From: Bacteroidota bacterium | GTDB lineage: Bacteria > Bacteroidota > Bacteroidia > Chitinophagales > Saprospiraceae | Length of the DNA: 64,000 nucleotides | Assembly: GCA_030147525.1 (NCBI GenBank) | Contig: JASBVF010000025.1 | Span: forward strand, 62,001-126,000 | Direction of reading: 5' to 3' | Part shown: piece after piece, positions 40,982 through 49,570 of the stretch | Layout: each line of letters opens with the position of its first letter | Numbering within the stretch: position 1 is the first letter of the stretch | The notes under the pieces: generated by a model | The model's database searches: none | What the model saw: the letters and a program-made list of their open reading frames with translations, nothing else | Told to the model about the DNA's origin: nothing | Program-made: the position numbers and the translations under genes

Positions 40982-43501
40982 ATGCCAAAGAACCTCCTAA
41001 TTGTTGAGTCTCCGGCAAAAGCAAAAACCATCGAAAAGTTCCTCGGCAAGGATTTTACCGTAAAATCCAGTTATGGTCACGTTCGGGATTTACCGAAGGG
41101 TGACATTGCCGTGGATGTCGAGAATAATTTTGAACCCAAATACGTCGTCTCTCCCGACAAGCAAAAACTGGTCAAAGAGCTGAAGGAACTGGTGAAGAAA
41201 GTAGATGAAGTCTGGCTCGCAACGGATGAAGACCGTGAAGGAGAGGCCATTTCCTGGCACCTTTGCAAAGTGTTGGGTTTGAATGAAAACACAACGAAAC
41301 GAATCGTTTTCCACGAGATCACCCAAAGCGCTATTCAAAATGCCATCACCAAACCCAGAACACTCGACCTTAACCTGGTGGATGCCCAGCAGGCTCGCCG
41401 GATTCTCGACCGTCTGGTGGGTTACGAGCTATCCGAGTTGCTTTGGAAAAAAGTGAAAGGTAAACTCTCCGCCGGACGCGTTCAGTCTGTGTCTGTACGT
41501 CTGATTGTTGAACGGGAGCGTGAAATTCAGGCGTTTGAAGCCACGCCGTTTTTTAAAATCGGCGCTGAGTTCAATGTGAAAAGTACCGACGGAAAAACAA
41601 CTGTACTTAAATCCGAATCTCCGGTACGCTACGATTCTCAGGACGACGCCGAAACGTTTTTGAAAAAATGCATCGGCGCTCATTTCAATATCAACGACAT
41701 CGAGGTGAAACCCTCGAAGCGTAAACCTGCCGCACCTTTCACCACATCCACTTTGCAGCAGGAGGCCAGCCGAAAGCTAGGCTTCTCCGTAACCCGCACC
41801 ATGAGCGTGGCGCAGCGGCTTTACGAAGCCGGTCACATCACCTACATGCGTACCGACTCGACCAACCTGAGCGAGGTTGCCCTGGCTAATATTGCGAAGG
41901 AAATCGAAAATCAGTACGGTAAAAATTACGTGCATACCCGCCGCTACAAAACGAAAAAAGCCGGCGCACAGGAAGCTCACGAGGCCATCCGCCCGACCTA
42001 CATCGAAAACCAGCAGGTGCCCGGCGACCGGGATCAGGTACGGCTTTACGAGCTGATCTGGAAGCGCACCATCGCCAGTCAGATGTCTGACGCAGAACTG
42101 GAGCGGACGGTAGTTAAAATCGGTATTTCAACACAACCTGACGCAACACTGCAAGCCGAAGGCGAGGTACTCAAATTCGATGGCTTCCTCAAGGTTTACC
42201 TCGAATCGAAAGATGACGATGACGAGGAAGAAACTAAAGGCATGCTGCCTCCACTGAAAGTCGGTCAGGCGCTTGATTTGCGGGAAATGACCGCCACTGA
42301 ACGATTCACCCGTCCGCCGGCCCGTTACTCAGAGGCAAGCCTTGTCAGCAAGCTGGAAGAATTAGGCATCGGACGCCCGTCAACTTACGCTCCGACCATT
42401 TCAAAAATCATGGAGGAGAACCGTGGGTACGTGGTCAAAGAAAGCCGGGACGGCGAAGAGCGTAAGTACACGATTTTGAACCTGAAAAACGGTGCCATCA
42501 GCAAAGCGGAAGGAAGTGAAATGACCGGCGCTGTGAAAAACCGCCTCTTCCCTACCGACATGGGGATGGTAGTGACGGATTTTCTTTTTGAAAACTTCGG
42601 CGGCATCATGGATTTTGGCTTCACGGCTGAGATCGAGGAGCAGTTTGATAAAATTGCCGAAGGCCAAAAGGAATGGGATAAAATGGTGGGTGGCTTTTAC
42701 AAGCCTTTCCACGAAAAAGTGGTCAATACGCTGGAAAACAGCGGGCGTGCGACCGGCGAACGCATTCTTGGAAAAGATCCCGAAACGGGCCGTACCGTCC
42801 TTGTGCGCATGACCCGGTTTGGTAAACCAGCCGTCCAGATTGGTTCGCAGGAAGAACTGGGCGAAGATGAAAAGGCAAAATTTGCCAATCTCAGCCCCGG
42901 TCAATCCATCGAAACTATCACACTCGAAGAGGCGCTGAAACTTTTCAGCTTGCCGAAGACACTCGGTAATTTTCAGGACAAGGAAGTCAGCATTGGTGTG
43001 GGTCGTTATGGACCCTACGTGCGTCATGGTGAAACTTTCGTCTCCATTCCCCGGAGCGAAGATCCGATGGAGGTGGAATTGGAGCGTGCCATCGAGCTCA
43101 TCAAAGAAAAACAAAAGGCCGATGCTCCCATCGGAACTTACAAAGGCTTACCGATCACCAAGGGTAAAGGCCGCTTTGGTCCTTTCCTCAAGTGGAATGA
43201 CCTCTACGTGAACGTGCCGAAAAAATATGACCTGGATACCATCACGACTGACGAAGCGCACACCCTGATCGAGGCAAAGGTGGAGAAAGAAGCCAACCGC
43301 TACATCCACAAATGGGATAAAGAAGACATCGCCGTGGAAAATGGCCGTTGGGGACCTTTCATCCGTTTCAAGAAGAAAAGCGTGGCGCTGCCGAAGGTTG
43401 ACGGTAAAAAAGTAACCAAGGAAGAAGCCGCTGACCTGACACTTGAAGAGGTCAAACAGATTATTGAGGCAGCACTGCCAGGCAGCTTCAAGAAAAAATA
43501 A
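40982..43501 (+). CDS. topA: DNA topoisomerase I (type IA)
   Basis: 839 residues, usual length. The TOPRIM domain opens the protein (NLLIVESPAKAKTIEKFLG, E9 and later DEDREGE). The catalytic tyrosine is Y288 in GHITYMRTDSTNLSE. C-terminal repeats of topoisomerase I type follow from about residue 580 (GRYGPYVRHGE, GRFGPFLKWND, GRWGPFIRFKKK), in place of zinc fingers. The enzyme relaxes negatively supercoiled DNA. It has its own -7 box and a strong terminator. No irregularities seen. Confidence 0.97.
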   Translation: MPKNLLIVESPAKAKTIEKFLGKDFTVKSSYGHVRDLPKGDIAVDVENNFEPKYVVSPDKQKLVKELKELVKKVDEVWLATDEDREGEAISWHLCKVLGLNENTTKRIVFHEITQSAIQNAITKPRTLDLNLVDAQQARRILDRLVGYELSELLWKKVKGKLSAGRVQSVSVRLIVEREREIQAFEATPFFKIGAEFNVKSTDGKTTVLKSESPVRYDSQDDAETFLKKCIGAHFNINDIEVKPSKRKPAAPFTTSTLQQEASRKLGFSVTRTMSVAQRLYEAGHITYMRTDSTNLSEVALANIAKEIENQYGKNYVHTRRYKTKKAGAQEAHEAIRPTYIENQQVPGDRDQVRLYELIWKRTIASQMSDAELERTVVKIGISTQPDATLQAEGEVLKFDGFLKVYLESKDDDDEEETKGMLPPLKVGQALDLREMTATERFTRPPARYSEASLVSKLEELGIGRPSTYAPTISKIMEENRGYVVKESRDGEERKYTILNLKNGAISKAEGSEMTGAVKNRLFPTDMGMVVTDFLFENFGGIMDFGFTAEIEEQFDKIAEGQKEWDKMVGGFYKPFHEKVVNTLENSGRATGERILGKDPETGRTVLVRMTRFGKPAVQIGSQEELGEDEKAKFANLSPGQSIETITLEEALKLFSLPKTLGNFQDKEVSIGVGRYGPYVRHGETFVSIPRSEDPMEVELERAIELIKEKQKADAPIGTYKGLPITKGKGRFGPFLKWNDLYVNVPKKYDLDTITTDEAHTLIEAKVEKEANRYIHKWDKEDIAVENGRWGPFIRFKKKSVALPKVDGKKVTKEEAADLTLEEVKQIIEAALPGSFKKK

Positions 43502-43513
43502 AACGTCATTTAG

Positions 43514-43544
43514 AACGGCCCGCTTTGAAAGCGGGCCGTTTTTG
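43514..43544 (+). terminator. Rho-independent terminator after topA
   Basis: Perfect 13-bp stem AACGGCCCGCTTT/AAAGCGGGCCGTT around one G, followed by TTTGTTT. Lies between convergent topA and the methyltransferase gene. Confidence 0.93.
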
Positions 43545-43546
43545 TT

Positions 43547-44350
43547 TCAGACCTGTTTCGCCATTTTTAAGCTAAAAACATGCGGCAGGCGCACACCGAA
43601 GTTTCCGCCCCAGACAAATCGCCCGGGCTCACGCTCTTCCATGTTCGGGAAACACTGGTAAGGTGAGAAATCATACTCCTGAAAATCAAGCACTTGCAGA
43701 CCTTCTTTCAACAAAGGCATTACCACTTCCGAGATGCTGTGGTTCCAGAAATACTCTTTGCCTTTCACCTCCGAATCATGGTCGGCGTAGGTTCCTGTTA
43801 TTTCTTCCGAGTAAGGATTTTTTTCAGTGAAATAGCCGTACTCGACTTTGTAGTTGTCAAAGTTAAATATGTACAGCGTTGGATGAAATTCGGCGAGGTA
43901 AAAAGTGCCGCCGGGCTTCAGGCTTCGACTTACGACGGACGCCCATTTTTCAAGATCAGGTAACCAGGGGATAGCGCCAAAGGTGGTAAAGACAATATCA
44001 AACTTTTCATCCAAAACCTCCGGCACATCGTAAACGTTGGCGAGGATGAAACGGGCATCCAGCTTTAATTGTCCCGCAAGGGAGCTGGCCAGATCGATGG
44101 CTTTTTCAGAAAAATCAACGCCCGTGACAATAGCGCCCCGTCTTGCCCAGGTGAGTGTGTCCTGGCCAAAATGACATTGCAGGTGCAGCAACGACTTTCC
44201 GCTCACATCGCCGAGCGCATCCGCTTCGATTTCTGTCAGAGAGCTTTTACCGGACAGAAAACCCTCCATATCGTAAAATTTGGACTTGACGTGCACGTCC
44301 ACCTTATTGTTCCAAAGGTCTTTGTTTTGATCAAAAAATTCGTTCCACAT
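43547..44350 (-). CDS. Class I SAM-dependent methyltransferase
   Basis: 267 residues. The SAM-binding motif I is LLHLQCHFGQDTLTWA (near 53-68), followed by VTGVDFSEKAIDLA and FDIVFTTFGAIPWL. The end is beta-rich. It belongs to the Rossmann-fold small-molecule or protein methyltransferase group with WDR/methyltransferase-11 type order. Its substrate is unknown. It is convergent with topA, and the following 240 bases hold no gene. Confidence 0.88.
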   Translation of the reverse strand: MWNEFFDQNKDLWNNKVDVHVKSKFYDMEGFLSGKSSLTEIEADALGDVSGKSLLHLQCHFGQDTLTWARRGAIVTGVDFSEKAIDLASSLAGQLKLDARFILANVYDVPEVLDEKFDIVFTTFGAIPWLPDLEKWASVVSRSLKPGGTFYLAEFHPTLYIFNFDNYKVEYGYFTEKNPYSEEITGTYADHDSEVKGKEYFWNHSISEVVMPLLKEGLQVLDFQEYDFSPYQCFPNMEEREPGRFVWGGNFGVRLPHVFSLKMAKQV

Positions 44351-44590
44351 AATTTATAGTAGCTGACTTGAGGCTCGGAAGGATTTTTAGTGAAAAAAGA
44401 AGCAAACTCATTTGGTTTTTATTTCACCTTGAACCTGCGTGAGCCTCGTTTTGAAGATGAAAAGAAAATTTTTTCAGGAACCCTTTAGTCGGGATAAAAA
44501 TTCCATTTCTTTTGAACAACGGTCAAATATGCAGATATTGGCGGGCATTTTGCATTCAACGAATAAAAATTAAACCTAATTCATTTACCC

Positions 44591-44908
44591 ATGTCTGATA
44601 AAAAAATACCCGCGAACTCCCTCAATATCGAACTTCCGGAAGACGTTGCCGAAGGCCAATACTCCAACCTTGCCATCATTTCACACAATCACTCGGAATT
44701 CGTGGTCGATTTCGTGCTGATGACTCCGAATGTTCCAAAAGCAAAAGTTAAATCCCGGATCATCCTGACGCCTCAACACGCCAAACGACTGATGATGGCT
44801 TTGGCGGATAACATCAAAAAATACGAGGCACAATTCGGTCCGATCAATGATCCTGAAACACCTCCGTTCCCGCACATGAACTTCAACACGCCTACTGCTC
44901 AGGCCTGA
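44591..44908 (+). CDS. DUF3467 protein
   Basis: 105 residues, cytoplasmic. It contains the family pattern: LNIELPEDVAEGQYSNLAII, FVVDFVLMTP, then VKSRIILTPQHAKRLMMAL and a NIKKYEAQFG helix. DUF3467 proteins are small, highly conserved in Bacteroidota, and of unknown role. A terminator follows 22 bases after the stop. Confidence 0.88.
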   Translation: MSDKKIPANSLNIELPEDVAEGQYSNLAIISHNHSEFVVDFVLMTPNVPKAKVKSRIILTPQHAKRLMMALADNIKKYEAQFGPINDPETPPFPHMNFNTPTAQA

Positions 44909-44930
44909 TCTTTTGAAGCTTTTCAGTTCA

Positions 44931-44970
44931 AAATGGTTTAAACATCATCTGGTGTTTAAACCATTTTTAT
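44931..44970 (+). terminator. Rho-independent terminator after the DUF3467 gene
   Basis: AAATGGTTTAAACA pairs perfectly with TGTTTAAACCATTT around TCATCTGG, then T-rich. Confidence 0.85.
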
Positions 44971-45211
44971 TTGAAACCTGATGACACCACTCTCCTCTTC
45001 TTCCTGCCAGACAGATGACACTTTTTTTCAATTCTGCGTTAAGGAAATGTTTAATTGTGATCCATCCCCGCTGAACCAATAAAATTTTCATAGGATTGCA
45101 ACTTATGCTTCAACCCGTCAGTCTTTTCGGTACCTTACTATTTGACGAAAAGGCAGGCATTCAAAACGCTTGATGAATTTTGGCTAAAACGTTCCACTAA
45201 TTTATTCCCGT
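44971..45211. other. Intergenic region before the adaptor gene
   Basis: No gene seen. A TACTATTTG at about 45136 is close to, but not exactly, the -7 consensus. Confidence 0.3.
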
Positions 45212-46606
45212 ATGTTGAAAACAAATCTACGCCCGATCGCACTTCTGTTTTTCGGTTTCGCTTTGTTGATGTTTGCAGCCTGTAGCATTGGCGGCAAGGA
45301 AAAAGAACAAGCGAAAAACCTTTTTGCCCCCGTAAAAAAAGGCGAATTCAAAATCTACGTCGCTGCTACCGGCGAGCTGAAAGCTAAAAATTCCGAAGAC
45401 ATCAAAGGCCCTTCCGGCATGCGTGCCGCACAGATATGGCAGGCTACTATTTCCGACATGGTAGCTGAGGGTACTGTCGTAAAAGCCGGACAGTACGTCG
45501 CCTCGCTCGACCGGACCGAACTGGAAACGAAGCTCAAGGAAGCCCAGACCGAGATCGATAAAATTCAGACGCAGCTTGAACAGGCGGAAATTGATACCGC
45601 CATTCAATTGAGGGGCTTGAGGGACGACCTGATCAACCTCAAGTTTTCAATGGAAGAGAAAAAACTCCAGGTGGAGCAAAGCCGCTACGAGCCGCAGATG
45701 GTCATCCAGCAGGCTGAGATCGACCTTCAAAAGTCGCAGCGAGATTACAAACAACTTGAAAAGCGTTACGAACTCACCCAGACAAAATCCGTCGCCCAGA
45801 TCAACGAAATTCTGGCTTCCCTGCGTCAGCAGCAGCTGAAGCGCCAGCGCCTTGTCGATCTCTCCGAAAAATTCGTGGTGAAAGCCCCCAAGGATGGCAT
45901 GGTCATCTACGCCCGCACCTGGAACGGCAAGGTGGGCCCCGGCTCGCAGATCAGCACCTGGGACCCCGTCGTCGCAGAGTTGCCGGACCTGAGTATCATG
46001 ATTTCAAAAACTTTCGTCAACGAGGTGGACATCAGCAAGGTGCAGAAAGGCCAGGATGTGAAAGTGAAAGTCGATGCCTTCCCCGACCGGGAGTACGGCG
46101 GTACGGTTATTCAGGTGGCCAATGTCGGTGAACAGCTGCGTGGTTACGACTCTAAGGTGTTCGAAGTCACAGTCCAGATCAACGAAGTGGATTCCATCCT
46201 CCGCCCTGCTATGACAACGAGCAATGAAATTCTGACCTACACCTTTCAGGACGTTCTTCACATCCCGCTGGAAGCCCTCCAAAACGATACCATCGCCTAT
46301 GTTTTCAAAAAGGCCGGCGGAAAAGTCGTCAAACAGGAAGTCCTCACCGGCGAAATCAACGATAACGAAGTCATCATCGAACACGGGCTCGAAGAGGGCG
46401 AAGAAGTTATGCTCTCCATCCCTGAGAACCCGGAAAAGCTAAGCTTTGTGCCGCTTGGCCCAAAAATCAAGGAGGAACTCAAGCGAAAAATCGAGGAGGC
46501 GAAAAAGAAACGACAGGAAGAAGCCCTGGAAAAAATGAAACAGGTGAAAGAGGAGTACCAGCCCAAAGACAAAAACGGAGGCGGCAGTTTCATTATTTTC
46601 GGTTAA
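45212..46606 (+). CDS. MacA/HlyD-type periplasmic adaptor lipoprotein
   Basis: 464 residues. The signal LLFFGFALLMFAAC ends in a lipobox cysteine. Residues about 40-95 form the barrel-sandwich hybrid half, about 100-205 a long alpha-helical hairpin (KLKEAQTEIDKIQTQLEQA), followed by the rest of the lipoyl domain (KFVVKAPKDGMVIYAR), a beta-barrel and a C-terminal coiled tail. It joins an inner-membrane permease to a TolC-type channel. It is followed 15 bp later by the permease and then the TolC protein, so all three parts of an efflux or export pump are in one operon. Confidence 0.9.
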   Translation: MLKTNLRPIALLFFGFALLMFAACSIGGKEKEQAKNLFAPVKKGEFKIYVAATGELKAKNSEDIKGPSGMRAAQIWQATISDMVAEGTVVKAGQYVASLDRTELETKLKEAQTEIDKIQTQLEQAEIDTAIQLRGLRDDLINLKFSMEEKKLQVEQSRYEPQMVIQQAEIDLQKSQRDYKQLEKRYELTQTKSVAQINEILASLRQQQLKRQRLVDLSEKFVVKAPKDGMVIYARTWNGKVGPGSQISTWDPVVAELPDLSIMISKTFVNEVDISKVQKGQDVKVKVDAFPDREYGGTVIQVANVGEQLRGYDSKVFEVTVQINEVDSILRPAMTTSNEILTYTFQDVLHIPLEALQNDTIAYVFKKAGGKVVKQEVLTGEINDNEVIIEHGLEEGEEVMLSIPENPEKLSFVPLGPKIKEELKRKIEEAKKKRQEEALEKMKQVKEEYQPKDKNGGGSFIIFG

Positions 46607-46621
46607 AACCCCAACCTAATC

Positions 46622-47971
46622 ATGGATCGTATCTTTTTCAATTTCATTCTTGCCATCGAGGGAGTCACCGCCAACACTATGCGGGCAGTTCTCACAGCGC
46701 TCGGCATCGTGTTTGGCGTAGCCGCTGTTATTGCCATGCTGGCCATCGGCACCGGCGCCAAGCAGTCGATACTCGACCAGATGAAACTCATCGGCACCAA
46801 CAACATCGTCATTACCTCCGTCGTGTTGAAAGAGGGGGAAGGCGGCGAAGAAACCGCCAACACTGCGAGCAATGGCAGCAGCAACAATGGCAGCAAGGAA
46901 GGCCGCCGCCCGTGGTCTCCCGGCCTTACGCTGGAAGACGTGAAGTCCATCCGGACGGTATTGCCCAACGTGGAGCGTATCAGCCCGGAAATTGTGCTGC
47001 AAACCAATCTCATCCAATCGGGTAAAACCCAGAAAGCACGGGCCGTCGGCGTCACGAATGCTTTTTTCGAACTCAATAACCTGAAACTGGCCTCCGGCGA
47101 TTTTTTTCATGAAATACAAATGGAAGGTGGTCACCCCGTTTGCATCATCGGCCAGTCCGTTCGCATCAAGTTTTTTCCTGAAACAGACCCTGTTGGCCAA
47201 TACATCAAAACCGGTACTGCCTGGATGAAAATTATCGGCGTACTCGAAAAGCGGATCGCCAGCAAGGAAAGCCTCGAAAACCTTGGCATCCGTGACTACA
47301 ACAACGACGTGTACATGCCCGTTTCCACTGCCCTGTTACGCCTCGAGAACCGGGCTAAAGTCACCTCAGACGACATACAGCGCAACCGCAACGACAATGA
47401 CGGACCGGAGGAAGACAACTACCATCAACTCGATAAAGTCGTCGTGAGGGTCGAAGACTCTGACCAACTCCAAGTGTCTGCCGAAATCATTGCCAAGATC
47501 CTGAAGCGCCGCCATAAAAACCTCGTCGACTTCGAGGTGGAGGTACCCGAACTGTTGCTGGAACAGCAGCAGAAAACGCAGGACATGTTCAACTTCGTGC
47601 TGGCAGTCATTGCCGGCATTTCCCTGCTGGTCGGCGGCATCGGTATCATGAATATCATGCTGGCTTCCGTGCTCGAACGCATCAAGGAGATCGGCGTGCG
47701 CCGCTCGCTGGGCGCCAAGCAAAATGATATCGTGCTGCAATTTCTCTTCGAAGCCATTTTTATCAGCCTGCTCGGTGGCATTATCGGCATTCTGCTGGGC
47801 GTAGGCGCTGCGAAGATCATCTCTACGGCTGCGGATATCCCGACGGTCGTCTCCGGCTGGTCCATCGCCTTGTCGTTTGGTGTGGCTGCTTCGGTGGGGC
47901 TGGTTTTCGGCTTGTTCCCGGCGAGAAAGGCTGCCCGGCAAGACCCTATCAAGGCTCTGCGGATAGACTAA
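46622..47971 (+). CDS. MacB/FtsX-type ABC transporter permease
   Basis: 449 residues. One membrane helix lies near the N-terminus (TMRAVLTALGIVFGVAAVIA), then a periplasmic domain of about 270 residues, then three helices from about 325 (DMFNFVLAVIAGISLLVGGI) to the end (FPARKAARQDPIKALRID). The coupling-helix signature ERIKEIGVRRSLGAK is present. MacB normally has a fused ATPase, but here there is none, and no ATPase gene follows in the window; it must be supplied elsewhere. It exports molecules through the adaptor upstream and TolC downstream. Confidence 0.92.
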   Translation: MDRIFFNFILAIEGVTANTMRAVLTALGIVFGVAAVIAMLAIGTGAKQSILDQMKLIGTNNIVITSVVLKEGEGGEETANTASNGSSNNGSKEGRRPWSPGLTLEDVKSIRTVLPNVERISPEIVLQTNLIQSGKTQKARAVGVTNAFFELNNLKLASGDFFHEIQMEGGHPVCIIGQSVRIKFFPETDPVGQYIKTGTAWMKIIGVLEKRIASKESLENLGIRDYNNDVYMPVSTALLRLENRAKVTSDDIQRNRNDNDGPEEDNYHQLDKVVVRVEDSDQLQVSAEIIAKILKRRHKNLVDFEVEVPELLLEQQQKTQDMFNFVLAVIAGISLLVGGIGIMNIMLASVLERIKEIGVRRSLGAKQNDIVLQFLFEAIFISLLGGIIGILLGVGAAKIISTAADIPTVVSGWSIALSFGVAASVGLVFGLFPARKAARQDPIKALRID

Positions 47972-48016
47972 GCCACTGTTCGACACTTTTAAAAATACAC
48001 ATTGAAAGCTATCAAC

Positions 48017-49492
48017 ATGAAACCAGCTTCCTTACTCCTTCTTCTGCTTCTTTTATCGAAACCAATGAGCGCCCAGACCGACACCCTGTCGCTGAGCCTC
48101 GAAGAAATCGTAGCACTCGCTCAAAGCGACGCTCCCGATGCCCTGCTGGCTGAAACGAGAATGAAAAACCGCTACTGGGCTTATCAGTCCATCCTCGCCG
48201 ATTACAAGCCCCGCATCACGCTGGACGGCGACCTGCCAGACCTCAACCGCTCCATTTCCATCATCACCCAACCGGACGGGACAGACCTTTTCCTCCAGCG
48301 GGCGCAAATGCGCAACCGCCTCGGCCTTTCCCTCCGGCAGCAGGTGGCGCCGACCGGCGGGACGGTCTTTGCCAGCTCCGGCATCCAGCGGCTCGATATT
48401 TTTCAGGAAGCCGGCGACAACATCGTGTCGTATTTTTCCACGCCCTTCTCCATCGGTTTTATTCAGCCTGTTTTTGGTTTTAACCAGCTGAAATGGAACA
48501 AACGAATCGAACCGCTGCGCTACCAGGAGGCCACCCGTGAATATGCGGAGCAAATGGAAAACGTGGGTTATCAGGCCTCCGATCTTTTTTTCAACGTATA
48601 CATTTCTCAGCTCAACCTGGAGGCTGCCCGCAGGGACAAAGCCAATGCCGATACGCTTTTTAATATTTCAAAAGGCCGCTTCGAGGTTGGCCGCATTGCT
48701 GAAACGGAGCTGCTGCAAATCGAACTCAGCGCCATGAATGCCGACGCTGCCGTGCAGCAGGCACTGCTCGATCTGCAATCCGGCACGGAGCAGCTCCGCA
48801 ACTTCCTGGGGCTTCGCAATGCCGTCAATTTCAAGCTCGAACCTCCAGTCGATATTCCCCAGTTTAACGTGGAGGTAGAACGGGCTCTGAAATACGCCAA
48901 CGAGTTCCGCAGCGATGTCATCGCCTTCCAGCGCCGCATTGCTGAGGCTGACTCGGAGGTGGCCCGGGCCAGAGCTAACAGCGGTTTCCAGATGGATGTC
49001 TTCGGTCAGTTCAGCCTTTCCCAGACGGGCGGCAAGCTGAACGAAGCTTACAAAGACCCACTCGACAATGAAATTTTCAGTATCGGCCTGCAAGTGCCAA
49101 TCTTCGACTGGGGAAAGGCCAAAGCCCGGCTTGAAACCGCCTACTCCAACCGGGAGCTTGAGCGCATGAATGTGGAGCAGGAACAGGTCAATTTTGAACA
49201 GGAAATCCTGCTGAAAGTGAAGCAGTTTGACCTGCTGCGCAACCAGGTAGCGCTCGGCTTGCGTGCCTATGAAGTTTCACAAAAGCGCCTCGATATGACC
49301 CGCAACCGTTATTACATCGGAAAAATCGGCGTGCTTGACCTGAACATTGCCATCTCTGAGAAAGAAGCTGCCCGCCGTAGCTACATGAATGCGTTGAGGT
49401 CCTTCTGGCTGGCTTACTACGACCTTCGCCGCATTACGCTGTTCGACTTTGAGCGGGAGGTTTCGCTGGTCAGGCGGGTGGAGGGGTATTGA
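48017..49492 (+). CDS. TolC-family outer-membrane efflux protein
   Basis: 491 residues from the ATG at 48017; a TTG five codons earlier would be unusual. The signal peptide (SLLLLLLLLSKPMSAQ) precedes TolC repeats: long helices with LSLEEIVALAQSDAPDALLAE, a central DTLFNISKGRFEVGRIAET and a matching second half NRYYIGKIGVLDLNIAISE. It forms the outer-membrane channel and would complete the tripartite pump. No downstream gene shares the strand. Confidence 0.92.
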   Translation: MKPASLLLLLLLLSKPMSAQTDTLSLSLEEIVALAQSDAPDALLAETRMKNRYWAYQSILADYKPRITLDGDLPDLNRSISIITQPDGTDLFLQRAQMRNRLGLSLRQQVAPTGGTVFASSGIQRLDIFQEAGDNIVSYFSTPFSIGFIQPVFGFNQLKWNKRIEPLRYQEATREYAEQMENVGYQASDLFFNVYISQLNLEAARRDKANADTLFNISKGRFEVGRIAETELLQIELSAMNADAAVQQALLDLQSGTEQLRNFLGLRNAVNFKLEPPVDIPQFNVEVERALKYANEFRSDVIAFQRRIAEADSEVARARANSGFQMDVFGQFSLSQTGGKLNEAYKDPLDNEIFSIGLQVPIFDWGKAKARLETAYSNRELERMNVEQEQVNFEQEILLKVKQFDLLRNQVALGLRAYEVSQKRLDMTRNRYYIGKIGVLDLNIAISEKEAARRSYMNALRSFWLAYYDLRRITLFDFEREVSLVRRVEGY

Positions 49493-49501
49493 GAATGGAG
49501 A

Positions 49502-49558
49502 GTGGAGAATGGAGAATGCAATAACGAGCTCAAACCGGCATTCGTTTGCATTCTCCAC
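49502..49558. repeat. Inverted repeat between convergent genes
   Basis: GTGGAGAATGGAGAATGCAA (49502-49521) is mirrored at 49546-49558 (TTGCATTCTCCAC). Built from GGAGAAT repeats; probable transcription stop for both the TolC and peptidase genes. Confidence 0.6.
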
Positions 49559-49570
49559 GCTCGCTGTAAC

